This document shows positions 1-8,437 of a stretch of 64,000 nt of DNA, piece by piece (the first letter of the stretch is position 1; every line of letters starts with the position of its first letter). The position numbers and the translations under genes are program-made. The notes under the pieces are model-generated. The model was given only the letters and a program-made list of their open reading frames with translations. It made no database searches and was not told where the DNA came from. The DNA is from Terriglobia bacterium (GTDB lineage: Bacteria; Acidobacteriota; Terriglobia; Terriglobales; Acidobacteriaceae): assembly GCA_020072585.1 (NCBI GenBank), contig JAIQGL010000024.1, positions 1-64,000 of the forward strand. Direction: 5' to 3'.

Positions 1-153
1 CTTCCCCGAACCCCAACCCCCTGCTGGAGAACACCGAGCGTGCACTATGACACTGCGGACTGTCTCAGATCAGGGGTTCACCGTTCTCAATCACGTCTGT
101 GGGATAAATTTCCTGTCTCACCTCAGGGGTGCACCTCATGCACCTCAGAACTT

Positions 154-209
154 ACGCCAATCTGGGATGCCTTGGGATGTCCCCCTCGCAAACCCACGCC
201 AATCTGGGA
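154..209. repeat. Direct repeat pair, 14 bp, 42 bp apart
   Basis: The 14-mer ACGCCAATCTGGGA occurs at 154-167 and again at 196-209. The segment lies upstream of metH where no credible gene is seen; the ORFs called here overlap in several frames with no ribosome-binding site. Function unknown. Confidence 0.6.
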
Positions 210-238
210 CGGGTATCGAGGGGGAGGGGCGAAGATCC

Positions 239-274
239 GGTGATCGCGCGTGATCGGGTGATCGCACGTGATCG
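239..274. repeat. Tandem 18-bp repeat (two copies) of GTGATCG-type units
   Basis: GGTGATCGCGCGTGATCG is followed immediately by the same 18-mer with one change (CACG for CGCG). Each copy itself contains two TGATCG half-units. It sits about 180 bp before metH in non-coding sequence. It could be a protein-binding array or simple slippage; nothing in the sequence decides this. Confidence 0.6.
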
Positions 275-380
275 AAAAGCCAAAGGCCTTATCGCAGATG
301 ATTGCGGAACACGCGGTTGGTGATTCGGAAAACCCTGAAACCATACCGTTCAAGATGCTGATTGCCCCAATTAAGGTGAA

Positions 381-453
381 TTAGTCGAGTAAGAGGAAAT
401 ACGTAAGTAGAATACTAAAAGCGGGAACCCGGAAGGGTCTCGACTAGAAGACC
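381..453 (+). promoter_or_regulatory. Structured metH leader, candidate riboswitch or attenuator
   Basis: Two hairpins that cannot coexist are visible. TAGTCGAG (382-389) pairs perfectly with CTCGACTA (439-446), enclosing about 49 nt that contain smaller hairpins (AGTA/TACT and GGG-AA-CCC). Alternatively GGTCT (436-440) pairs with AGACC (449-453), which ends at the base before the metH ATG and covers the weak AGAAG ribosome-binding region. The first fold would free the start and the second would close it, the usual logic of a translational riboswitch. I do not recognise a cobalamin, SAM-I, SAM-II or SAH consensus. The pairing is seen directly; regulation is inferred. Confidence 0.5.
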
Positions 454-3400
454 ATGAAACCATTCCTTGAGACAGTTCGCGAACGGGTCGTCATCTATGA
501 CGGCGCGATGGGTACGGAGATACAGGAACGGCATCCTTCCATGGATGACTTCTGGGGCAAGGAAAACTGCTCTGAAGTGCTGGTCCTGAGCCGGCCTGAC
601 ATTATTAAGGACATTCACGCCGCATACTTCAAGGCCGGGGCCGACGTGGTTGAGACCAACACGTTTGGCGGCACACGCATTGTGCTGGGCGAGTTTGACC
701 TGGCAGACAAAGTCCATGAGATCAACAAGCGCGCAGCCGAACTGGCTTGCGAGGTAGCGCGGGATTTTTCCGGCAATGGCAAGCCGCGCTATGTTGCGGG
801 GTCGATGGGGCCGGGCACCAAGCTGCCTTCGCTGGGACAGATCAGCTATGACGACATGTTCCAGGCGTATCTGGAGCAGTCACTGGGTTTGATCGACGGC
901 GGAGTGGACATTCTGCTGATCGAGACCTGCCAGGACATTCTCCAGACCAAGATTTCCGTGGCTGCGGCATTTGAAGCCATGAGGCAGAGGGGCAAACGTA
1001 TCCCTGTGCAGGCGCAGGTGACTTTGCAGGAATCCGGCACGATGTTGCTGGGCACGGAGATTGGCGCGGCTGAAACCGCGCTTGAGCCTTTTGACTGCGA
1101 AATTCTGGGTCTGAACTGCGCGACCGGTCCCAAAGAGATGAATGACGCGGTGCGCTACCTGGCGCACAATGCGCCGCAGGAGATTTCCGTCCTGCCCAAC
1201 GCCGGGTTGCCGGAGAACGTTGGCGGCGTTGCCCACTATCGGCTTACACCGCCGGTATTGGCGGAGTACCACAAGAAATTCATCACCGAATATGGCGTCC
1301 GCATTGTGGGCGGATGCTGCGGTACAACGCCGGTCCACATCAAGGCCGTGGCCGATCTCTGCGCGAACCTGGAGCCGGCAAAACGCAACGTGCAGATCAC
1401 CCCCGCAGCATCAAGCGCCTATAGCACGGTGCCGCTGGATCTTGATCCCAAGCCGCTGATCGTGGCGGAAGAGATGAACACCACCACGCGGGTGGAGCAT
1501 TTCAAGAACATGGTCCGTGAAGGAAAGTATGACGACATTCTGGCGCTGGCCAAGAAGCTGGTGGCGGAAGGGTCACACATGCTGGACCTGTGCTGCGCCA
1601 TTGTGGGCGAGGACGAGAAGGGCTACATGAGCACGATTCTGGAGCGTGTGGCTACCCGCGTGCCCGCGCCCATTCTGGTGGATTCAACTGAGGCGGACGT
1701 AATTGAGGAAGCGCTGAAGCGCATTCCGGGCAAAGCCATCATCAATTCCATCAATCTTGAAGACGGCGAAAAGCGCACATCCAAAGTGCTGCCCATGGCC
1801 AAGAAGTACGGCGCAGGGGTGATTGCGCTGACCATTGATGAAGACGGCATGGCGCTGACGGCGGAGAAGAAAGTCGCAGTCGCCAAGAGGATCTTCAAGC
1901 TGGCCACGGAGAAGTACGGGATTCGTCCGACAGACCTGATCTTTGACGCGCTGACGCTTCCGATCTCTACAGGCCAGGATGACTATCGCCTGGCGGGCGT
2001 GGAGACCTTGAACGCTATCAAGGGGATCAAGACGGAGCTGCCTGAGGTAAAGACGATCCTGGGCGTAAGCAATATCTCATTTGGGCTCAACACCTACGCG
2101 CGGCGCGTGCTGAACAGCGTGTTCATGAAGGAAGCGGTGGATTACGGGCTGGATATGGCGATTGTGAACTACGCCAAAATCTATCCTTTATATAAGATCC
2201 CCCAGGTTGAGGTGGACCTGGCGCGGAAGCTGATCTACTTTGACAAATCCGCGGGAGATCCGCTGCAGGTTTATATGCAGCACTTTACCGGGCTGGACAA
2301 GCAGCCGCAGGCGGACGTCGCGCCGCTGGAGTCGCTCTCAGTCGAAGACAAGCTGAAGCGGTGCATCATCAACGGCGAGAAAGCGCTGGGTGACGGTGCG
2401 CAGAAGCAGACGCTGGAGCAGATCCTGGAAGAAGCTTTGCTCAAGTATTCACCGCTGGAAATCATCAACACCGTATTGCTGGACGGCATGAAGACCGTGG
2501 GCGAGCTTTTTGGCGCGCGCAAGATGCAGCTGCCTTCCGTGCTGGATTCGGCGGGCGTGATGAAGCAGGCCGTCGCCTATCTTGAGCCCAAAATGGAGAA
2601 GAAAGAGGGCACCCAAAAGGGAACGCTGGTGCTGGCCACGGTGAAGGGCGATGTCCACGACATTGGCAAGAACCTGGTGGACATTATTCTTACCAACAAC
2701 GGCTACAAGGTAGTGAATCTGGGTATCAAGCAGCCATCGGATTCGATTATTGCCGCGGCGAAACAGCACAATGCGCATGCCATTGGGCTGAGCGGGCTGC
2801 TGGTGAAGTCGACACTGGAAATGAAGTATGTGATCCAGGACCTACAGGCGCAGGCGCTGGATTATCCGGTGATCTGTGGAGGCGCAGCGCTGACGCGGAA
2901 GTATGTTGAAGATGATCTGCGGCGCGAATACGCAAACTCAGTGTTTTACGCTGACGACGCTTTTACCGGTCTGCACCTGATGGACGATTTGACTTCAACC
3001 AACGGAGCGCGGGAAAAAACGCTGGAAGAAGGACGCAAGGTCAAGGAGTTCGCCAAGACCACGGCGATTGCCGGTGGTGAGAGTTCCACAAGCACAGAGC
3101 GGTCGCCCGTGGTGCTGCCACCGCCGAACATTCCCGTACCGCCGTTCTACGGCGTGCGTGTGCGCAAAGACTTTGATCTGAACGAAGTCTTCAAGTACAT
3201 CAACCACACGGCGCTGTTCAAGAACCAATGGCAGTTAAAGACAGCGTCGCAGGCGGATTATCTGCGCCTGGTGGAAGAAAAGTATGTTCCGGTGCTGGCT
3301 GAGCTACAGAGAGAAGTGGTGGCCAAGGGCTGGTTTGAGCCCAAGGTGGTGTATGGCTACTATGGCTGCTATTCCGAAGGCAATGATGTGCTACTTTTCG

Positions 3401-3921
3401 ACCTGCCGGAGACAAGGAACGTAATCCAGCGGTTTACATTTCCGCGGCAGCGTGAAGGGCGGAAACTTTCCATCGCCGACTTCTTCGTGCCGAAGGACGC
3501 GGGCAAATTTGATGTGATCGGGCTTTCAGTGGTCACAATCGGTGAGCGCGCTTCAGAGGAAACCAAGAAGCTCTTTGATGCCGGCGAGTTCACCAAGTAT
3601 CTCTACCTGCATGGGCTGAGCGTGGAAACGGCGGAAGCGCTGGCCGAGCTGTTCCACAAACAGGTCCGTGAAGAGCTGGGGATCGCCGGAGAAGATGCGC
3701 CACGCGTTGGAGACCTGTTCCACCAGAAGTACAGAGGTTCTCGCTATTCGTTTGGCTATCCTGCCTGCCCGAACCTGGAAGACCAGACAAAGCTTTTTGC
3801 TCTGCTTAAGCCGGAGGAGAACATCGGCGTGCGCCTGACCAGCGGGTTCCATATGGAGCCGGAACAGTCGACGTCGGCGATTATCGTGCACCATCCGCAG
3901 GCAAAGTATTTTGTGGTGTAA
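454..3921 (+). CDS. metH: Cobalamin-dependent methionine synthase MetH
   Basis: Transfers a methyl group from methyltetrahydrofolate to homocysteine through methylcobalamin in the cytoplasm, making methionine. All four modules are present in 1,155 residues (E. coli MetH has about 1,227). The N-terminal homocysteine barrel carries the zinc-ligand motif GGCCGT (Cys288, Cys289). A pterin-binding barrel follows. The cobalamin module has DVHDIGKN, with His735 in the position of the axial cobalt ligand. The C-terminal AdoMet-activation domain has GYPACPN. The ATG at 454 has only a weak AGAAG upstream and follows directly on the folded leader described separately. It is monocistronic as far as visible, since a hairpin and a palindrome separate it from the next gene. 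Confidence 0.96.
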   Translation: MKPFLETVRERVVIYDGAMGTEIQERHPSMDDFWGKENCSEVLVLSRPDIIKDIHAAYFKAGADVVETNTFGGTRIVLGEFDLADKVHEINKRAAELACEVARDFSGNGKPRYVAGSMGPGTKLPSLGQISYDDMFQAYLEQSLGLIDGGVDILLIETCQDILQTKISVAAAFEAMRQRGKRIPVQAQVTLQESGTMLLGTEIGAAETALEPFDCEILGLNCATGPKEMNDAVRYLAHNAPQEISVLPNAGLPENVGGVAHYRLTPPVLAEYHKKFITEYGVRIVGGCCGTTPVHIKAVADLCANLEPAKRNVQITPAASSAYSTVPLDLDPKPLIVAEEMNTTTRVEHFKNMVREGKYDDILALAKKLVAEGSHMLDLCCAIVGEDEKGYMSTILERVATRVPAPILVDSTEADVIEEALKRIPGKAIINSINLEDGEKRTSKVLPMAKKYGAGVIALTIDEDGMALTAEKKVAVAKRIFKLATEKYGIRPTDLIFDALTLPISTGQDDYRLAGVETLNAIKGIKTELPEVKTILGVSNISFGLNTYARRVLNSVFMKEAVDYGLDMAIVNYAKIYPLYKIPQVEVDLARKLIYFDKSAGDPLQVYMQHFTGLDKQPQADVAPLESLSVEDKLKRCIINGEKALGDGAQKQTLEQILEEALLKYSPLEIINTVLLDGMKTVGELFGARKMQLPSVLDSAGVMKQAVAYLEPKMEKKEGTQKGTLVLATVKGDVHDIGKNLVDIILTNNGYKVVNLGIKQPSDSIIAAAKQHNAHAIGLSGLLVKSTLEMKYVIQDLQAQALDYPVICGGAALTRKYVEDDLRREYANSVFYADDAFTGLHLMDDLTSTNGAREKTLEEGRKVKEFAKTTAIAGGESSTSTERSPVVLPPPNIPVPPFYGVRVRKDFDLNEVFKYINHTALFKNQWQLKTASQADYLRLVEEKYVPVLAELQREVVAKGWFEPKVVYGYYGCYSEGNDVLLFDLPETRNVIQRFTFPRQREGRKLSIADFFVPKDAGKFDVIGLSVVTIGERASEETKKLFDAGEFTKYLYLHGLSVETAEALAELFHKQVREELGIAGEDAPRVGDLFHQKYRGSRYSFGYPACPNLEDQTKLFALLKPEENIGVRLTSGFHMEPEQSTSAIIVHHPQAKYFVV

Positions 3922-3926
3922 AAACT

Positions 3927-3944
3927 CGTGTCAGTGACGACACG
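3927..3944 (+). terminator. Short hairpin after metH
   Basis: CGTGTC (3927-3932) pairs with GACACG (3939-3944) around a 6-nt loop, starting 5 bp after the metH stop. No T-tract follows, so it is a weak candidate terminator or an mRNA-stabilising hairpin. Confidence 0.3.
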
Positions 3945-4020
3945 GGTGTCTACGATTTGACACGCGGAATCTGCATTTAGCTCGCGAACTCTGCGCCATT
4001 TGCGGTACCTGCACTGGCCG

Positions 4021-4043
4021 CGCGCTTGCAAGTTGCAAGCGCG
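4021..4043. promoter_or_regulatory. Perfect 11-bp-arm palindrome ahead of the six-gene cassette
   Basis: CGCGCTTGCAA, one central G, then TTGCAAGCGCG form a perfect 23-bp palindrome ending 9 bp before the preferred ATG (4053) of the cassette's first gene. Its position fits an operator for the operon. As RNA it would hairpin and overlap the GGAG ribosome-binding site at 4043-4046. There is no T-tract, so it is not a classical terminator. Confidence 0.5.
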
Positions 4044-4052
4044 GAGCAGCAC

Positions 4053-6065
4053 ATGAGCAACACAGCGGAGACGAAAGCAAAAATTCTTTCTAAGCTTGGC
4101 TTGCAAGACACGTTGAGATGTATAGTCTCATTTTCAGCCAAGATGAAAATTCTCTCCCGATTTAAGTGGCGCTACGCGATTGCCGCCGTTGTGCTCGTTG
4201 CTCTGGGCAGCGCTGGTTTGGTATTTTGGCGTGCACAGCGTGCCTTGCGGACTGCCACGGCGGAAGTGCATTCACAAGAGACGCTGCGCTTTTCGATCCG
4301 CAACCTTACTCCAGTAAGCAGTAGTTTCGAATGGATCAATGCTCCAGAGGCGTTTACAGGAGCGACCGTCTTTAAAGGCGAGTTTTACCTCTGTGGCGCA
4401 TCCGGCCTGTTTCGTTATGACAGCCAAGGAACGCAGCTCAAACACTATCGTCCGGGACAAGACCTGCCTTCTACGCCGCTGCTGCGGATGTCCACCGGCG
4501 TATTAAAGGACGCGAAAGAACCCGAACTGCTGATTGCCACGCTTTCAGAAGGCGTGTTGGCGTTCAATGGAACCGCCTTCCGCCAGCTATTTCCCGCAGA
4601 TGCTGATGCAAGGTCGATTACTTCACTGCTGCCGCTCAGCTCCGGGCAGTTGCTGATTGGAACGCGCAAACGCGGTGTGCTGGCCTATGACGGCCATTCA
4701 CTCCAGAGCTTCCATCCGGCATTAGCGGGCTTGCATGTTACCGAGCTTGCTGGCAGTGAAAGTGACCTCTGGGTTGGCACACAGGACCAGGGAGTTGTGC
4801 ACTTGCAGGCCGGACGCGCGGAGACTTTCGCGGAAGCGCAAGGCATGCCTGACGCGCAGGTCTTCTCCATCGCGCTGGTCAATGACAAAGTTTATGCCGG
4901 CACAGCGGTCGGCATTGCCGAGTTTGACGGCGGACGGTTTGTTCGCGTGCTGGCGCCTGGGGCCTTTGCCCGAACGCTCTATACGAACGGCATAACGCTG
5001 CTTTCCGGCGGAAGTGGAGATGGCATCCTGGAGATTGACCCCCAGCCAAAACGCATGCAGGGGCTTCTTCATCCGGCCACACGCTCCATGTCTGACGTGC
5101 AACAGATTTTTGCCGAGGGAAGCACGCTCTATGTGGTCACGCGGAAGGCACTCTACCAGAAAGAAGGCCAGCGTGGCGGCTGGCGGCGCGTTCTCACCTC
5201 TGCGGACGGGACACTGGCGGACCGCAATATCTCTGCGCTTGCCTTTGACGGCGCTGACCAGCTTTGGGTTGGATATTTTGACCGCGGCCTTGATCTTTTT
5301 GAGCCCAGTCTCCGTAACGCCATCCATATAGAAGACGACAATGTTTTCTGCGTCAATCGTATTTTGCCCAACGCGGCCGCGGGAACTGTTGCCGTAGCCA
5401 CTGCGAACGGTCTGGTCATGTTTGATCACTCTGGACAGAAGCGGCAGGTCCTTGGCCGTGCTGACGGGTTGCTTGCCGACCATGTGACGGACGCCGCTCT
5501 TTACGGCAGCGGCATGGTGCTGGCCACGCCCGCGGGGCTCACGTTTCTGGATTCAGCTGGCCCGCGCAGCCTTTACGCTTTTCACGGCCTGGTCAACAAT
5601 CATGTGTATTCCGTCGGAGCAGCGGGGAAGGAAGTGGTTGCCGGGACGCTCGGCGGAATCTCCGTGCTGGAAAATGAAAATGTGGCCGCCAATTACACTG
5701 TGGCTACTCGCGGACTCACACACAACTGGATCTCCGCAATCGCGCGCACCGGTGATGATTGGATCGTCGGCACCTATGGTGGAGGAATTGTGCGCCTGCT
5801 GGCCAACGGACGCTTTGAGCCCTTTGATGTCGCGACTGGAAAATTTGAAGTCTATCCTAACGCCATGCTCGCCACTGAGCAGCACGTGCTGGCGGGAACG
5901 CTGAACAAAGGTCTTTATATCTACAATCGCGGTACGAACCACTGGAGCGTAATCACGGATGGATTGCCATCCCGCACCGTGACCGCGCTTGCTGCAGGTA
6001 AGGGATTCATTTACGTAGGCACAGACAATGGTCTGGTGCGGATTCCGGAGCAAAATCTGCCATGA
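4053..6065 (+). CDS. Membrane-anchored beta-propeller protein (Reg_prop/YVTN-like repeats)
   Basis: First gene of the envelope cassette, about 670 residues. Near the N-terminus a basic stretch precedes one hydrophobic segment (AIAAVVLVALGSAGLVFW), read as a signal anchor. The rest is built of roughly 40-residue repeats ending in strings such as LLIGTRKRGVLAYDG, LWVGTQDQGVVHLQ and YVGTDNGLVRI, typical of the extracellular sensor propellers of hybrid two-component proteins. No kinase or output domain follows, so here the propeller stands alone outside the membrane and probably binds a partner or ligand. Three in-frame ATGs exist (4026, 4053, 4143). I chose 4053 for its GGAG at good spacing; 4143 would put the anchor closer to the N-terminus. 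The stop overlaps the next start as ATGA. Confidence 0.7.
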   Translation: MSNTAETKAKILSKLGLQDTLRCIVSFSAKMKILSRFKWRYAIAAVVLVALGSAGLVFWRAQRALRTATAEVHSQETLRFSIRNLTPVSSSFEWINAPEAFTGATVFKGEFYLCGASGLFRYDSQGTQLKHYRPGQDLPSTPLLRMSTGVLKDAKEPELLIATLSEGVLAFNGTAFRQLFPADADARSITSLLPLSSGQLLIGTRKRGVLAYDGHSLQSFHPALAGLHVTELAGSESDLWVGTQDQGVVHLQAGRAETFAEAQGMPDAQVFSIALVNDKVYAGTAVGIAEFDGGRFVRVLAPGAFARTLYTNGITLLSGGSGDGILEIDPQPKRMQGLLHPATRSMSDVQQIFAEGSTLYVVTRKALYQKEGQRGGWRRVLTSADGTLADRNISALAFDGADQLWVGYFDRGLDLFEPSLRNAIHIEDDNVFCVNRILPNAAAGTVAVATANGLVMFDHSGQKRQVLGRADGLLADHVTDAALYGSGMVLATPAGLTFLDSAGPRSLYAFHGLVNNHVYSVGAAGKEVVAGTLGGISVLENENVAANYTVATRGLTHNWISAIARTGDDWIVGTYGGGIVRLLANGRFEPFDVATGKFEVYPNAMLATEQHVLAGTLNKGLYIYNRGTNHWSVITDGLPSRTVTALAAGKGFIYVGTDNGLVRIPEQNLP

Positions 6066-8437
6066 AACGGCTGCTTAAACTTCTGGTTGTTCTGTGCGCG
6101 CTGGCATCCATCACCTGGGGCGATGCCGGCGTCCTTATCCCGCGCGATAAAGCGCAGCCCGATCCGGCGGTCCTCTCGCTGGAGGAGATGGAGATCACCA
6201 TCCGCATTGATAACTCTGATGCGCGGATCTTTGTGAAGCAGATATTTGCCAATCACACCAGCGGCATTCAGGAAGGAAACTACGTCTTTGCGCTCAACAG
6301 CCACTCCGTGGTTTCTGATTTTGCTACATGGGATGGTCCGGTACGCATTCCCGCGGTGATTCTTGAACGCAAACGCGCGGAAGAAATTTATAACGAGCTC
6401 AAGCAGCAGTCGATTGATCCCGGTCTGCTACAAATGGGCGAGCGCACTGCCAGTGAAGCGCGCCACACCTCCACCTTCAGCGCCAGGATCGTACCCATTC
6501 CGGCATTCGGTACCAAGCGCCTTGAATTTGAATATCACGAAAGTATCCCAGTGGAAGGCTTCAAGTCATATTTCGGGATTGGATTGAAGCCAGAGGCGTA
6601 TCACTCCCAGACAGCACGCCATTTGATCATCCATTTTGAGTTGCGGTCAGAGCACCCGATTCATGATTTCAAGCTCGGCAGCGCGCTCTATCCTTTGAAA
6701 ATCAGCCAGCAGAATGCGCACCTGGTAACGGGCGAATTTGCGGGTGACAATGTGGCCCTCACGCAGGATTTCAGCGTCCAGTATGAACTGGACCAGGCCG
6801 CCGGCGATTCACTGCATGTGCTCACCTATCGCAATCCTGACTCCGGCCAGCCCGACCCAACAGAGATGTCGCCGCAGCGCAGCACGGATGAGCCGGGCTT
6901 CGCCGAGGTGGAAGCGTTGCTTGCAAACAAGAAAGCTGCTGCCGCCGCTGGACCGCAGACACGTCCACCCCACAACGTAATTGTGCTCTTTGACAACTCT
7001 CTTTCCATGCAGTGGGACAAACTGGAGCGCAGCTATGAAGCCATGCAGAAAGTTTTGCACTCACTCTCCGGCGATGACCATTTCAATCTGCTGATGTTCA
7101 ATAGCAAAGTGACTGCCTTCCAGCCAGCCATGAGCGGTGCTGCTCCGGTGAGTTTGCAGAAGGTGACGGATTTCGTCCGCAACAGCCGGTTGCGCGGCGG
7201 CACCGATCTACAGCGGGCCCTGGAGGCAGGACTGGCACAGTGCGCGCCGGGTTCGGCGAACAACTATCTCGTTCTCTTGACCGATGGCGCCGCCACTCGG
7301 GGCCCGATCCTAAGCGGCAAACTTTCCGCCTGGTACGCAGAAAAATGGAAGTCCCTTCCGGATGCCAGCCGGCCTAAGCTGTTCGTCTTTGCCGTGGGTG
7401 ACGATGCCAACCTGCCTCTGCTCCGCCTGCTCACTCGCAATGATGGTCTTTTGGAAAACGTTCTTTCCACGGAGCCGACTGAGTTCAAGCTGAATGCATT
7501 CATCGCCAAGATGAATATGAATCCCATCGGCCAGCTTGGGCTCACTGTGTCGCCGCAACCGGCGCTCGACCTTGTTTATCCTTTGCAGGACACATCGTTC
7601 GCCGGTTCCATGGCTTCATGGGTCGGGCAATACAAGACCGCGCAGAAGGGTGTGAGCTTTGATGTCCGCGGTGTCCGCGATGGTGACGCTTTCAGCATTC
7701 ATGGTTCTGCTGATCTGCCGCAGAAATCTCTTGAGCATGACCAGCTGCCTCGACTCTGGGCCAAGGCAAGGGTTGACGCGTTGCTGGAGAAAATTGAGCG
7801 CGAAGGCGAAGACAAAGCCAGCATCGATGAAATTATCCGCCTGGCGCGCAAATACAAATTCGTTACGCCTTACACTTCATTCCTGGCTGTGCCTCGCGCC
7901 CTGCTCCGCCCGCGCGTGATCCGTCCCGGTGATCCGGTGATCCGTGTGCGTACAGATCCATCCATCGTCTCCGTGGTCGCGCTCTTTCCTTTCGGGCTGA
8001 CCAAGCCTCTGCGCTATCTGGGCAAAGAAGATATCTGGCAGACGCGCTTCCTCGCGCCGGTAGACATGGAAGATGGCACGCACACGGTCCGTCTGGTGCT
8101 GCGTGACCGTAATGGCGCTACGTACCGCGAGGCCAAGACGTTTGTTATCGCCAGCAAGCCGCCAATGCTAAAGATCATTCTTGCTCGAAAGCAGTTCAGA
8201 AAGGGCGAGGCGATTCAATTGAGGGTTCATGCTTCGTCCAGCACGCGTACTTTGCTGGCACAACTTGAGGGCGCGGCGCCGGTGAGCCTGCGCTGGAACC
8301 CTGATGAGTCAGCGAGCACGGGTGAGATCACGGTGCCTGGAGAAATGTCCCCTGGCCGCTACCGCTTGACGGTAACGGCGGAAGATATTGCACACAACAT
8401 TGGCGCGCAGGAGGTGCAAATTGAAATTATCCCGTAA
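6062..8437 (+). CDS. Secreted VIT-domain and von Willebrand A-domain protein
   Basis: A 791-residue protein with a signal peptide (LLKLLVVLCALASITWG). A VIT domain (about residues 35-170) carries the usual GNYVFAL and RKRAEEIYN-type stretches. The VWA domain from about residue 300 has a complete metal-ion adhesion site: DNSLS (Asp311, Ser313, Ser315), Thr381 in GGTD and Asp408 in LLTDG. It should therefore bind a divalent metal and a protein ligand outside the cytoplasm. Residues near KYKFVTPYTSFLAV are the hallmark that follows VWA in VIT-VWA proteins. The C-terminal 150 residues look like Ig-type beta domains. There is no sortase signal. Start and stop overlap both neighbours, so it is translationally coupled in the cassette. 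Family assignment is firm; the ligand is unknown. Confidence 0.88.
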   Translation: MKRLLKLLVVLCALASITWGDAGVLIPRDKAQPDPAVLSLEEMEITIRIDNSDARIFVKQIFANHTSGIQEGNYVFALNSHSVVSDFATWDGPVRIPAVILERKRAEEIYNELKQQSIDPGLLQMGERTASEARHTSTFSARIVPIPAFGTKRLEFEYHESIPVEGFKSYFGIGLKPEAYHSQTARHLIIHFELRSEHPIHDFKLGSALYPLKISQQNAHLVTGEFAGDNVALTQDFSVQYELDQAAGDSLHVLTYRNPDSGQPDPTEMSPQRSTDEPGFAEVEALLANKKAAAAAGPQTRPPHNVIVLFDNSLSMQWDKLERSYEAMQKVLHSLSGDDHFNLLMFNSKVTAFQPAMSGAAPVSLQKVTDFVRNSRLRGGTDLQRALEAGLAQCAPGSANNYLVLLTDGAATRGPILSGKLSAWYAEKWKSLPDASRPKLFVFAVGDDANLPLLRLLTRNDGLLENVLSTEPTEFKLNAFIAKMNMNPIGQLGLTVSPQPALDLVYPLQDTSFAGSMASWVGQYKTAQKGVSFDVRGVRDGDAFSIHGSADLPQKSLEHDQLPRLWAKARVDALLEKIEREGEDKASIDEIIRLARKYKFVTPYTSFLAVPRALLRPRVIRPGDPVIRVRTDPSIVSVVALFPFGLTKPLRYLGKEDIWQTRFLAPVDMEDGTHTVRLVLRDRNGATYREAKTFVIASKPPMLKIILARKQFRKGEAIQLRVHASSSTRTLLAQLEGAAPVSLRWNPDESASTGEITVPGEMSPGRYRLTVTAEDIAHNIGAQEVQIEIIP

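Noticed and set aside
381-453. Known cobalamin, SAM-I or SAH riboswitch before metH
   Set aside because: None of their conserved cores is visible; only an unclassified switch-like fold remains.
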